Positions 6,239-14,323 of a DNA stretch of 15,477 nucleotides are shown here, piece after piece. Within the stretch, counting starts at the first letter, position 1. Each line of letters opens with the position of its first letter. The translations under genes were made by a program, and so were the position numbers. The stretch is from Gammaproteobacteria bacterium (GTDB lineage: Bacteria > Pseudomonadota > Gammaproteobacteria > Pseudomonadales > Azotimanducaceae): assembly GCA_030432795.1 (NCBI GenBank), contig JAUILW010000027.1:1-15477 (forward strand), in the 5' to 3' direction. The notes beneath the pieces are model-generated. The model was not told the origin of the DNA. It saw only the letters and a program-made list of their open reading frames with translations, and searched no databases.

Positions 6239-7911
6239 GCTGGCGCCACTACGTCGTAGCGCTTGGTTTCTGTGGTTTGGTCATGGTGCTTGGGGCACGG
6301 GTGGCTTACCTCGGCATCGAGGAGCGCATTTTTCTGAAAAAACAAGGTGACGCCCGGGCGGTGCGCACCGAGGTGCTCCGCGCGCAGCGTGGTGTAGTAC
6401 GCGATCGGTGGGGCGAGCCGCTGGCGATCTCCACTCCGGTGTTCACTGCCTGGTCTGACCCGAGCCTGGCGCAGGTGTCCGAGGCCCAGATGTCCCAGCT
6501 CGCGGCGGTGCTCGAGGTGCCGGAAGCGGAGCTGGCCGCCAAGCTCGGCGATCGGGGGCGCCAGTTCGTCTACCTGCGACGGCGAATGGACTGGCAGCTT
6601 GCCCAGGCTGTCGAAGCGCTTGCCATCGATGGCGTGTATCTGAGCACGGAGTATCGGCGATTTTATCCGGCGGGAGAGACCACCGCCCACGTTGTAGGTA
6701 TCACCGGCCTGGGCGAGGACGGTGTGGATGAGCGCGGCCTGGAGGGCATAGAGCGTGCGTATAACAAGCAGCTACGTAGCGTCAGTGGCCGCAAGAAGGT
6801 ATTGCGCGACCGCAGCGGCCACAACATTGCCGACCTGGAATTCGTTGCCGCGCCCAAGTACGGAGAGGATCTGCAGTTGTCCCTGGACCTGCGTCTGCAG
6901 TTCATCGCTTACCGTGAGCTGAAATCTGCGGTGCAGGGACATGGTGCCAAGTCCGCGTCACTGGTCATGCTCGATGCCCGTAGCGGCGAGATCCTGGCGC
7001 TGGTGAACCAGCCATCCTATAACCCGAATGAACCCCTGCAGCCCACCTATGAGGGGGTGCGTAATCGCGCGGTCACCGACGTCTACGAGCCAGGCTCCAC
7101 CATCAAGCCGTTCGCGGTGTTGGCGGCTCTGGAATCAGGCAGGTTCGATGCCGATAGTCGAATCGATACCGCTCCTGGCTACATGTGGGTCGGAAACAAG
7201 CTGGTTCAGGATCCGTTGAACCGTGGTGTGATGTCCTTGACCCATGCATTGGAGAAGTCATCACAGGTGGCCATTGCCAAGCTTGCACTGGCGCTTGAAG
7301 AGCGCGATGTGTACGACGTGCTGGCCCGAGCCGGAATCGGCACGCCCGTCGGTTCCGGTTTGCCAGGGGAGGCGGCAGGACGGTTTTCCGATCTCGGTCT
7401 GGACAATGAAGTGGTGCGCGTGACGCTGGCGTATGGGTACGGGCTCAGCTTGTCGCCGCTGCAGTTGGCGCAGGCTTACCTTACGCTCGGCTCCGGCGGT
7501 GAACTGCTTACTCCCTCCATCGTTCTGGGCGCCGCCGGTCACGGCGAGCGCGCCTTCTCACCGGCACTTACCCGCTCGGTGCTCGAGATGATGGAAACCG
7601 TAACAAGCGAGCAGGGCACCGCGCCGAAGGCGCGCATCGCCGGCTATCGCGTTGCCGGCAAAACTGGCACGGCGCGTATCGTCGGCAAGCAGGGTTACGA
7701 CGATGAGCGCCATGTGGCGCTGTTTGCCGGTGTCGTGCCGATCGAGGATCCGCGCCTGGTTATGGTGGTGGTTGTCAACGAACCCAGCGGCGGCCTGAGC
7801 GGCGGCGGCGCGGTGGCAGCCCCCGTGTTTGCGCGTGTGGCTGAGCGCAGCCTGCGCCTACTCGGTGTGCCGAGCGCACCGAATGTTCAGCTTGCGGGAG
7901 GTGGCCGTTGA
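6235..7911 (+). CDS. ftsI: FtsI (PBP3), septal peptidoglycan transpeptidase
   Basis: FtsI is the class B penicillin-binding protein that cross-links septal peptidoglycan, working with FtsW. The 558-residue product has an N-terminal membrane anchor (about 6-28), the pedestal domain starting at RAQRGVVRDRWGEPLA (49-64), and GLEGIERAYN (168-177). The transpeptidase domain has the catalytic S288-T-I-K291 and K476-T-G-T479 motifs. The second motif, normally SxN (SSN in E. coli), reads S342-S343-Q344 here; the codons are TCA TCA CAG. This is the one notable departure in the active site. The ATG at 6235 overlaps the ftsL stop by 4 nt and lacks a clear Shine-Dalgarno. The protein ends in a Gly-rich tail, and its stop overlaps the murE TTG start. 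Confidence 0.96.
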   Translation: MSWRHYVVALGFCGLVMVLGARVAYLGIEERIFLKKQGDARAVRTEVLRAQRGVVRDRWGEPLAISTPVFTAWSDPSLAQVSEAQMSQLAAVLEVPEAELAAKLGDRGRQFVYLRRRMDWQLAQAVEALAIDGVYLSTEYRRFYPAGETTAHVVGITGLGEDGVDERGLEGIERAYNKQLRSVSGRKKVLRDRSGHNIADLEFVAAPKYGEDLQLSLDLRLQFIAYRELKSAVQGHGAKSASLVMLDARSGEILALVNQPSYNPNEPLQPTYEGVRNRAVTDVYEPGSTIKPFAVLAALESGRFDADSRIDTAPGYMWVGNKLVQDPLNRGVMSLTHALEKSSQVAIAKLALALEERDVYDVLARAGIGTPVGSGLPGEAAGRFSDLGLDNEVVRVTLAYGYGLSLSPLQLAQAYLTLGSGGELLTPSIVLGAAGHGERAFSPALTRSVLEMMETVTSEQGTAPKARIAGYRVAGKTGTARIVGKQGYDDERHVALFAGVVPIEDPRLVMVVVVNEPSGGLSGGGAVAAPVFARVAERSLRLLGVPSAPNVQLAGGGR

Positions 7912-9350
7912 GGCTCAGCGAGCTCATCGAAGGTTACCAAGGCGCGGATGCTGATCTGGAGGTTCATGGTCTGTGCGAAGACTCCCGGCGCGTAGCACCG
8001 GGGGATGTGTTTGTCGCAGTTCGCGGCCAGGCTTTCGACGGTACCACATTCGTGGGCGATGCGGTCGCGCGTGGCGCTGTAGCTGTGCTAAGCGAGCGCA
8101 CCTTGGAGCGGCCACTGGCGGTGCCGGTGATCGTCGTAGCGGACCTCGCCGAGCGGCGCGGTGAACTCGCCGCCCGCTGCTACGGAGAGCCCGGCAGGGC
8201 TGTTCGCTGCCTGGGCGTTACTGGCACCAACGGCAAGACATCGGTGAGCTACTACATTGCCACCATGCTCGAGGCGCTGCACGAGCCCTGCGGCTACATG
8301 GGTACCATCGGCTGGGGTCGCCCGCGAGCGCTGAATACCTCCGACATGACGACCGCCGGAGCGGTGGACACTCAGGCGCGCCTGGCGCAGCTCAAAGGCG
8401 ACGGCTGCCGCTGGGCGGCACTTGAGGTCAGCTCCCACGCGCTGGCGCAGAATCGGGTGGATGCGGTGCCTTTCGAGGCGGCGGTGTTCACCAACTTGTC
8501 GAGGGACCACCTCGACTTCCACGGCAGCATGGCGGAATACGGCGCTGCGAAGCGCACACTGTTTGAGAAGCCGGGGCTCGCCCTGGGCGTCATCAATGCA
8601 GATGATGCGTTTGGCGCGGAGCTTGCCCGTGACTTTGCACGTCGTTACCAGGTGCTGACCTACGGGCGTCAGGGTGACGTGCGTTGGGAGGCATTGCGCT
8701 TCGAGGCCCAGGGTGTGTCCGGCGCCTGGCACACCCCTTGGGGGCGCGAACCGTTCGAGCTGCCGCTCGTGGGTGAGTTCTCCGTCGCCAACGCAGCCGC
8801 CGCACTGGGGGTGCTTTGTGGTCTTGGCTTCCGGTTGGATCGTGTGGTCGAGGCGCAGCGCCGTTTGCTGGGTGTGCCGGGCCGCATGGAATTCATTGCG
8901 CTGCGCTCTGGCCCGGCTGCGGTGGTGGACTATGCGCACACGCCGGACGCGCTGGCCTCCGTGCTGCCGGCACTGCGGCGGCACTGCCGCGGCGAGCTGA
9001 TCTGCGTGGTCGGCTGTGGCGGTGACCGCGATCCCGGCAAGCGGCCGCTCATGGCGGCGGTGGCGGAGCAGGCGGCGGATGTGTTGTGGCTGACAAGCGA
9101 CAACCCACGCAGCGAAGACCCGGAGCAGATTCTCGACGATATGCGGGCCGGGCTGACAGGTAACGGCTGCGTGTTTGAATGTGTCGATCGTCGAGAGGCT
9201 ATCGAGCGGGCGCTGGCATGTGCCGGGCCGGACGATATCGTGCTCGTCGCCGGTAAAGGGCACGAGGACTACCAGGAGCTGGCCAGCGGCCGCATTCACT
9301 TCAGCGATCGCGAGATCATCGCGCAACTCGCCAGACAGAGGGCCGGCTGA
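7908..9350 (+). CDS. murE: MurE, UDP-MurNAc-tripeptide synthetase (meso-DAP adding)
   Basis: MurE is the cytosolic ligase that adds the third amino acid to UDP-MurNAc-L-Ala-D-Glu with ATP. The 480-residue product has the N-terminal UDP-binding domain (CEDSRRVAPGDVFVAVRG, 23-40), the ATP loop GVTGTNGKTSVSY (103-115), EVSSHALAQNRV (173-184), TNLSRDHLDFHG (195-206), the likely carbamylated lysine K215 in AAKRTLF, VVDYAHTPDAL (339-349) and GCGGDRDPGKRP (369-380). D398-N-P-R401 is the signature of meso-diaminopimelate specificity, so the peptidoglycan is the DAP type. The TTG start at 7908 shares TG with the ftsI stop and is supported by a strong GGGAGG about 6 nt upstream. No murF follows: the stop overlaps the mraY ATG by 1 nt. 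Confidence 0.96.
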   Translation: MRLSELIEGYQGADADLEVHGLCEDSRRVAPGDVFVAVRGQAFDGTTFVGDAVARGAVAVLSERTLERPLAVPVIVVADLAERRGELAARCYGEPGRAVRCLGVTGTNGKTSVSYYIATMLEALHEPCGYMGTIGWGRPRALNTSDMTTAGAVDTQARLAQLKGDGCRWAALEVSSHALAQNRVDAVPFEAAVFTNLSRDHLDFHGSMAEYGAAKRTLFEKPGLALGVINADDAFGAELARDFARRYQVLTYGRQGDVRWEALRFEAQGVSGAWHTPWGREPFELPLVGEFSVANAAAALGVLCGLGFRLDRVVEAQRRLLGVPGRMEFIALRSGPAAVVDYAHTPDALASVLPALRRHCRGELICVVGCGGDRDPGKRPLMAAVAEQAADVLWLTSDNPRSEDPEQILDDMRAGLTGNGCVFECVDRREAIERALACAGPDDIVLVAGKGHEDYQELASGRIHFSDREIIAQLARQRAG

Positions 9351-10432
9351 TGCTGCTTTGGTTGACGGAGTTTCTCTCGCAATACGTCGGTGGTTTCGGC
9401 GTCTTTCAGTACCTGACCTTTCGCACCATGGTGAGCGTCACCACGGCGTTGGTGATCTCACTGATCATCGGTCCGCTGGTCATCGAGCGGCTATCACAGA
9501 AGCAGATCGGCCAGCGTGTGCGGGAAGATGGCCCGCAGTCGCACTTCAGCAAGGCCGGCACGCCGACCATGGGCGGCGCGCTCATCCTCATCGTCATCTT
9601 CATCACCACCGTTGCCTGGGGCGAGCTATCCAACCGTTACATCTGGGTGGTGCTCAGCGTCACCATGGCGTTCGGCGTGATCGGCTGGGTGGACGATTAC
9701 CTGAAGATTACGCGCAAGAACAGCAAGGGGCTCATCGCCCGATGGAAGTACCTTTGGCAATCGGTGGTCGGATTGAGTGCTGCGCTGTTCCTGTACTACA
9801 CCGCGCAATCGCCACAGGAAACCGAGCTCATCGTGCCCTTCTTCAAAGAGGTAGCGATACCGCTCGGCGCTGGCTACATCCTGTTGGCGTACTTCATGAT
9901 CGTCGGCATGAGCAACGGCGTGAACCTGACAGATGGTCTCGACGGCCTGGCCATTCTGCCGACGGTGATGGTGGCGGCGGCGCTCGGCCTCATTGCCTAT
10001 CTGGTGGGGCACGCGGAGTTCGCACGCTACCTGCAGATCCCGCACATCGCCGACGCCGGTGAGCTTGCGGTGTTCTGCGGTGCGCTCATCGGCGCAGGTC
10101 TCGGGTTTTTATGGTTCAACGCATATCCGGCGCAGGTATTCATGGGGGATGTCGGCGCGCTGGCCCTTGGCGCTGCGCTTGGCGTCGTTGCCATCGTCGT
10201 GCGCCACGAGATCGTGCTGCTCATCATGGGCGGGCTGTTCGTCCTGGAAACCGCCTCCGTTATCCTGCAGGTGGCATCGTTCAAGCTCACCGGCAAGCGC
10301 ATGTTTCGCATGGCCCCCATCCACCATCACTTCGAGCTCAAGGGCTGGCCGGAACCGCGCGTGATCGTGCGCTTCTGGATCGTTGCCCTGGTTTTGGTGT
10401 TGGTTGGATTGTCAACGTTGAAACTGCGCTGA
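9350..10432 (+). CDS. mraY: MraY, phospho-MurNAc-pentapeptide transferase
   Basis: MraY is the polytopic membrane enzyme that moves phospho-MurNAc-pentapeptide from UDP to undecaprenyl phosphate, giving lipid I. The product has 360 residues, the same as E. coli, and about ten hydrophobic segments. Motifs are KAGTPTMGG (68-76), GWVDDYLKI with D115-D116 (112-120), NLTDGLDGLA (192-201), FMGDVGALALG with catalytic D267 (264-274) and MAPIHHHFELKGW with H325-H327 (321-333). The ATG at 9350 shares one base with the murE stop (TGATG) and has AGAGGG about 7 nt upstream. In most gammaproteobacteria murF precedes mraY; here it is missing. The stop overlaps the murD ATG by 1 nt. Confidence 0.97.
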   Translation: MLLWLTEFLSQYVGGFGVFQYLTFRTMVSVTTALVISLIIGPLVIERLSQKQIGQRVREDGPQSHFSKAGTPTMGGALILIVIFITTVAWGELSNRYIWVVLSVTMAFGVIGWVDDYLKITRKNSKGLIARWKYLWQSVVGLSAALFLYYTAQSPQETELIVPFFKEVAIPLGAGYILLAYFMIVGMSNGVNLTDGLDGLAILPTVMVAAALGLIAYLVGHAEFARYLQIPHIADAGELAVFCGALIGAGLGFLWFNAYPAQVFMGDVGALALGAALGVVAIVVRHEIVLLIMGGLFVLETASVILQVASFKLTGKRMFRMAPIHHHFELKGWPEPRVIVRFWIVALVLVLVGLSTLKLR

Positions 10433-11757
10433 TGGCTCGCACCGTCATCATCGGCGCCGGCGTCACCGGCGTAAGCTGCGCCCGACACCTGGCGGGCACC
10501 GACGACGTGCTCGTGCTGGACACACGTGCCTCCGCTCCCGGTGCGCAGGCACTGGCTGCGCTTGGCGTGGAGTTGCGCCTGGATGTGGAGGAGCATGACT
10601 TTTCGACAGCTGACCGCGTCATCGTCAGCCCTGGCGTGGCGCTCGAAAGCTGCCTCGTGGGTCAGGCGGTGCGTGCCGGGTTGCCGCTCGCAAGCGACAT
10701 CGATCTCTTCTTTGAAGCCGCGCGAGCGCCAGTGTTTCTGGTGACGGGCACCAACGGTAAGAGCACGGTTACCTCCATGGCTGCCGCGTTGCTGAGGGCG
10801 GGCGGCGTTGATGCGGTAGCCGGCGGCAATCTGGGTGATGCGGCGCTTGATGTGTTGGATGCTGGCCGGCAGGCCTATGTGCTGGAGCTGTCGAGCTTTC
10901 AGCTCGAACGCCTGGGTCAGCACGCGCGTGAGGCGGCTGTGCTGCTGAATGTGACCGACGATCACCTGGACCGGCATGGCAGTTTCGCCAGCTATCTCGG
11001 TGCGAAGCACAGAGTCTTCGAAGGGGCGGCGCGCTGCGTGTGGAACCGCGACGATGCTGCGACCAAGCCACGTTCGGTCGATGCGGGTATCAGCAGCGTA
11101 AGCTTCGGGCTGGACCCGGTTGGCGACGGTGATGGCTGGGGTTTACTGGAGCAGGGTGCGCAGCTGTGGTTCTGCCGCGGCGATGAGAAGCTGCTGCCCG
11201 TCGCCGAACTTGCGCTGCCCGGCACACACAATCAGGCGAATTTTCTTGCCGCCTGCGCGCTGGTGGGCGGCACAGGTTTACAGTTGCCAGCCATGACGCA
11301 GGTGGCCCGATCATTCCGCGGCTTGCCGCATCGATGTGCGTTCGTAGAAGAGATTAACGGTGTGCGATACATCGATGACAGCAAGGCGACCAACGTCGGT
11401 GCCGCAGTGTCCGCTGTAGCCGGGATTGCCAGTACGCTGTCGGACGGTGCGCGCATCGTGCTGATTGCTGGCGGTGAAGGCAAAGGCGCGGACTTTTCTC
11501 CGCTCGGCACGATTCAAGCAAAGCTCCGTCACGTTGCGCTCATCGGCCGTGACGCGGCACAGCTCGCCGCTGTACTCGACGCCGTCCACTACAGCATGCA
11601 GCCGTCGATGGAGGCGGCGGTCGCCGCCGCCCGCGATCAGGCTCGCCCGGGAGATGTGGTGCTGCTGTCGCCGGCTTGCGCGAGCTTCGACATGTTCGAC
11701 AACTTCGAGCACCGTGGGCGCCGGTTTGAAGAGCTCGTGCAGGCGATGTTGCCGTGA
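10432..11757 (+). CDS. murD: MurD, UDP-MurNAc-L-alanine--D-glutamate ligase
   Basis: MurD adds D-glutamate to UDP-MurNAc-L-Ala in the cytosol using ATP. The 441-residue product (438 in E. coli) opens with the dinucleotide-fold-like VIIGAGVTGVSCA (5-17), then IVSPGVA (64-70), the ATP loop VTGTNGKSTVT (104-114), ELSSFQLE (152-159), LNVTDDHLDRHG (172-183), K192 as the likely carbamylated lysine, and DDSKATN. Near the C-terminus it has AGGEGKGADF, where the usual form is AGGDGKGADF, and LLSPACASFDMFDNFEHRG. The frame is open back to 10111, but that is a shadow of mraY; the ATG at 10432 matches family length and overlaps the mraY stop by 1 nt. No strong Shine-Dalgarno, so coupling is likely. Its stop overlaps the ftsW GTG. 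Confidence 0.96.
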   Translation: MARTVIIGAGVTGVSCARHLAGTDDVLVLDTRASAPGAQALAALGVELRLDVEEHDFSTADRVIVSPGVALESCLVGQAVRAGLPLASDIDLFFEAARAPVFLVTGTNGKSTVTSMAAALLRAGGVDAVAGGNLGDAALDVLDAGRQAYVLELSSFQLERLGQHAREAAVLLNVTDDHLDRHGSFASYLGAKHRVFEGAARCVWNRDDAATKPRSVDAGISSVSFGLDPVGDGDGWGLLEQGAQLWFCRGDEKLLPVAELALPGTHNQANFLAACALVGGTGLQLPAMTQVARSFRGLPHRCAFVEEINGVRYIDDSKATNVGAAVSAVAGIASTLSDGARIVLIAGGEGKGADFSPLGTIQAKLRHVALIGRDAAQLAAVLDAVHYSMQPSMEAAVAAARDQARPGDVVLLSPACASFDMFDNFEHRGRRFEELVQAMLP

Positions 11758-12905
11758 AGGGGCGCATACAGACAGTAGGTGCGCAGTGGGCGATGAGCGG
11801 TACTGTGCTTGCCTGGCTGCTGCTGCTTGCCGGTGGTGTGGTGATGGTCAACTCCGCCACGGTTGCTATGACAGGTGCGCACACGGAAAAGCACCTTATC
11901 TATCTGTTGGTTTCGCTGGTGGGTATGGTTTTTGCCGTAGTCATCCCGCTGGAGTGGTGGCGCAAGGTGCACCAGCTGCTGCTGGTGGTGGCGTTACTGT
12001 TCTGTGCCGCGGTGTTGCTGCCGGGGGTGGGTGCCGAAGTAAACGGCGCGCGGCGCTGGGTGCGCCTGGGTGCATTCTCTCTGCAGGCCTCCGAGGTGGC
12101 GAAGCCGCTCGTGCTGATCTACCTGGCGGGATACCTCGAACGCTTTGGTCATCTGCTTGGCGACCGATCATTCGACCTGATCAAGCCGTTGCTGCTGGTT
12201 GGTCTCGTCTGCTTCCTGCTGATCCTGGAACCAGACTTCGGCGGTGCGGTGGTGCTCGCGAGCGCTACCTGCGGCATTCTGTTCGTTGCTGGCGCGCGGC
12301 TTCGGCACTTTTTGTTGCTGGTGCTGGTGGCCGGCGCTCTGGCGGCGCTGCTGGTGGTTGCGGAACCCTATCGCGTGGCGCGCATGACGGCCTTCACCGA
12401 TCCCTGGGCGGCACCGTTCGGCGGCGGCTATCAGCTTACGCAGGCCCTCATTGCCTTCGGCCGCGGTGAGGTGTTTGGTCTCGGCCTCGGTGAGAGCATC
12501 CAGAAGCTCGAATACCTGCCGGAGGCACACAATGACTTCATCGTTGCGGTGATTGCCGAAGAGTTCGGCATGGTCGGGGTGTATCTGCTGATGGCGTTGT
12601 TCGTGGTGCTGGTGCTCGGCGTGCTCACCCGGGCCCGTCGGCACCTGCAGCAGGAACGGCGCTTTGCCGGCTACCTGTGCTATGGCATTGCGCTGGTGTT
12701 TGCGCTGCAGTTTCTGGTCAACGTAGGCGTCAACACCGGCATGCTGCCCACCAAGGGTCTGACGCTGCCGTTCGTGAGTTTCGGCGGTAATAGCCTCATC
12801 GTCTGCTGTGGCCTGTTTGGCCTGGTGCTGCGCGGCGATGTGGAAGCGATGCAACCGGCGCAGCGACGCCGGCAGAAGAACGGATCGGAGAAACGATGGG
12901 TTTGA
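11754..12905 (+). CDS. ftsW: FtsW, SEDS-family septal peptidoglycan polymerase
   Basis: FtsW is the SEDS glycosyltransferase that polymerises lipid II at the septum, paired with FtsI. The 383-residue product has about ten membrane segments. Family motifs are VNGARRWVRLG (96-106), QASEVAKPLVLIYLAGYL (111-128), ILEPDFGGAVV (157-167), GGGYQLTQALIA (223-234), LPEAHNDFIVAVIAEEFG (255-272) with the essential aspartate at D261, and GMLPTKGLTLPFVSFGGNS (329-347). Small departures from common forms are HND for HTD, GGNS for GGSS, and QASE for QPSE or QPAE. The GTG start at 11754 overlaps the murD stop by 4 nt. The N-terminus lacks the longer cytoplasmic arm of E. coli FtsW (414 residues). Its 3' end overlaps murC by 10 nt, leaving no room for murG. 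Confidence 0.95.
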   Translation: MKGRIQTVGAQWAMSGTVLAWLLLLAGGVVMVNSATVAMTGAHTEKHLIYLLVSLVGMVFAVVIPLEWWRKVHQLLLVVALLFCAAVLLPGVGAEVNGARRWVRLGAFSLQASEVAKPLVLIYLAGYLERFGHLLGDRSFDLIKPLLLVGLVCFLLILEPDFGGAVVLASATCGILFVAGARLRHFLLLVLVAGALAALLVVAEPYRVARMTAFTDPWAAPFGGGYQLTQALIAFGRGEVFGLGLGESIQKLEYLPEAHNDFIVAVIAEEFGMVGVYLLMALFVVLVLGVLTRARRHLQQERRFAGYLCYGIALVFALQFLVNVGVNTGMLPTKGLTLPFVSFGGNSLIVCCGLFGLVLRGDVEAMQPAQRRRQKNGSEKRWV

Positions 12906-14323
12906 AGCAGCAGGGAGCGCAGCAGTACCGCGTGCCTGAGATGGGGCGCGTCCGGTGCATTCACTTCGTCGGTATTGGCGGCGCTGGCATGTGCGGTATT
13001 GCAGAGGTGCTGTTGAACCAGGGATATGAGGTTACCGGCTCGGACCGCGCCAGCTCCGCAACCACGTTGCGTCTGCGCGCCCGCGGCGCGCGAGTCATGG
13101 AAGGGCATGCCGCGGAGCATGTGGGCGGCGCGGATGTGGTGGTGGTCTCATCAGCCATCACCGCCGACAACCCGGAGGTAATAGCAGCCCACGAACGGCG
13201 CATCCCTGTGGTTGCGCGCGCCGAGATGCTGGGTGAGCTCATGCGCTACCGTCACGGCATCGCCATCGCTGGTACGCACGGCAAGACGACGACCACGAGC
13301 CTGGTGACGGGAATATTCGAGGCTGCCGGGGAAGATCCCACCTTCGTCATCGGCGGCATGCTCAACAGTGCAGGTACCAACGCACGACTCGGTGCCGGCC
13401 GCTATCTCATCGCTGAGGCGGACGAAAGCGATGCATCGTTTCTGCACCTCAAGCCCATGTCCGCGGTGATCACCAATATCGACCGGGATCACATGGCCAC
13501 CTATGGGCACGACTTCGCGGTGCTGAAGAAAGCATTCGTCGAGTTTGTACACCAGCTGCCCTTCTACGGCTCGGTGGTGCTGTGTGTGGACGACGACGAA
13601 GTGCGCTCCATTCTCCCGGAACTGTCACGACCGATGTTGACCTACGGCTTTTCGGAGGACGCCGACTTTCGCGCTGTTGATGTGGTCACTAATGGTTTGA
13701 GCTGGCATTTCCGCGTGCAGCGGCCGGAGCGTGCGGATCTGCAGGTGCAGCTGGCTATCCCTGGTGAGCACAACGTGCGTAACGCGCTGGCGGCCATTGC
13801 TATCGCGACGGACGAAGGGATCGATGATGCCGCCATTCTCCAGGGCCTCGGCGAATTCGCGGGCGTCGGCCGCCGCTTCCAGACACAGCACGACGTTGCG
13901 GTAGGCAACGCCACCGTGACGTTGGTGGACGACTACGGCCACCATCCCACTGAGGTGCATGCGGTGATCGATACCGCGCGACGTGTGTGGCCCGACCGTC
14001 GTCTGCTCATGGCCTATCAGCCGCATCGTTACTCGCGCACGCGGGATCTGTTCGACGATTTCGTTCGTGTGCTCAGTGAGGTGGATGCGTTGGTGGTGGT
14101 GGATGTCTACGCGGCGGGCGAAGCGCCGATTCCCGGGGCCGACGGCAAGGCCCTGTGCCAGGGCCTACGTGCACGTGGCGGGGTCGAGCCGGTGTTCGCG
14201 GAAGATACGCAGGAAGCATTGTCGCTGCTTGCGCAGATCGCGGTCGACGGCGATGTGCTGGTGGTGCAGGGCGCAGGCAACGTCAACCAGATCTCCATGG
14301 AGCTTGCGGAGGCGCACCCATGA
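12896..14323 (+). CDS. murC: MurC, UDP-MurNAc--L-alanine ligase
   Basis: MurC adds L-alanine to UDP-MurNAc, the first peptide step, in the cytosol with ATP. The 475-residue product (491 in E. coli) has the UDP-MurNAc-binding HFVGIGGAGMCGIAE (23-37), VSSAI (84-88), the ATP loop IAGTHGKTTTTSL (124-136), AEADESDASFLHL (173-185), NIDRDHM (194-200), PGEHNVRNALAA (289-300), DDYGHHPTEV (345-354) and YQPHRYSRTRDLF (374-386). The THG form of the ATP loop separates MurC from the TNG loops of MurD and MurE. ATG at 12896 has GGAG 5 nt upstream and lies inside the end of ftsW. In the usual gammaproteobacterial order murG precedes it and ddlB follows; neither is here. Confidence 0.97.
   Translation: MGLKQQGAQQYRVPEMGRVRCIHFVGIGGAGMCGIAEVLLNQGYEVTGSDRASSATTLRLRARGARVMEGHAAEHVGGADVVVVSSAITADNPEVIAAHERRIPVVARAEMLGELMRYRHGIAIAGTHGKTTTTSLVTGIFEAAGEDPTFVIGGMLNSAGTNARLGAGRYLIAEADESDASFLHLKPMSAVITNIDRDHMATYGHDFAVLKKAFVEFVHQLPFYGSVVLCVDDDEVRSILPELSRPMLTYGFSEDADFRAVDVVTNGLSWHFRVQRPERADLQVQLAIPGEHNVRNALAAIAIATDEGIDDAAILQGLGEFAGVGRRFQTQHDVAVGNATVTLVDDYGHHPTEVHAVIDTARRVWPDRRLLMAYQPHRYSRTRDLFDDFVRVLSEVDALVVVDVYAAGEAPIPGADGKALCQGLRARGGVEPVFAEDTQEALSLLAQIAVDGDVLVVQGAGNVNQISMELAEAHP

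Noticed and set aside
8088..9326. A 412-codon open frame on the minus strand across murE
   Set aside because: Antisense to a certain gene, His/Arg/Gln-rich and without a recognisable domain.
10111..10431. Upstream in-frame extension of murD into mraY
   Set aside because: The extra residues are a frame-shifted reading of mraY; the ATG at 10432 gives the family length and start.
11465..12469. A 334-codon open frame across the end of murD and ftsW
   Set aside because: It spans two certain genes in another frame and its translation is Cys/Arg/Gly-rich without motifs.
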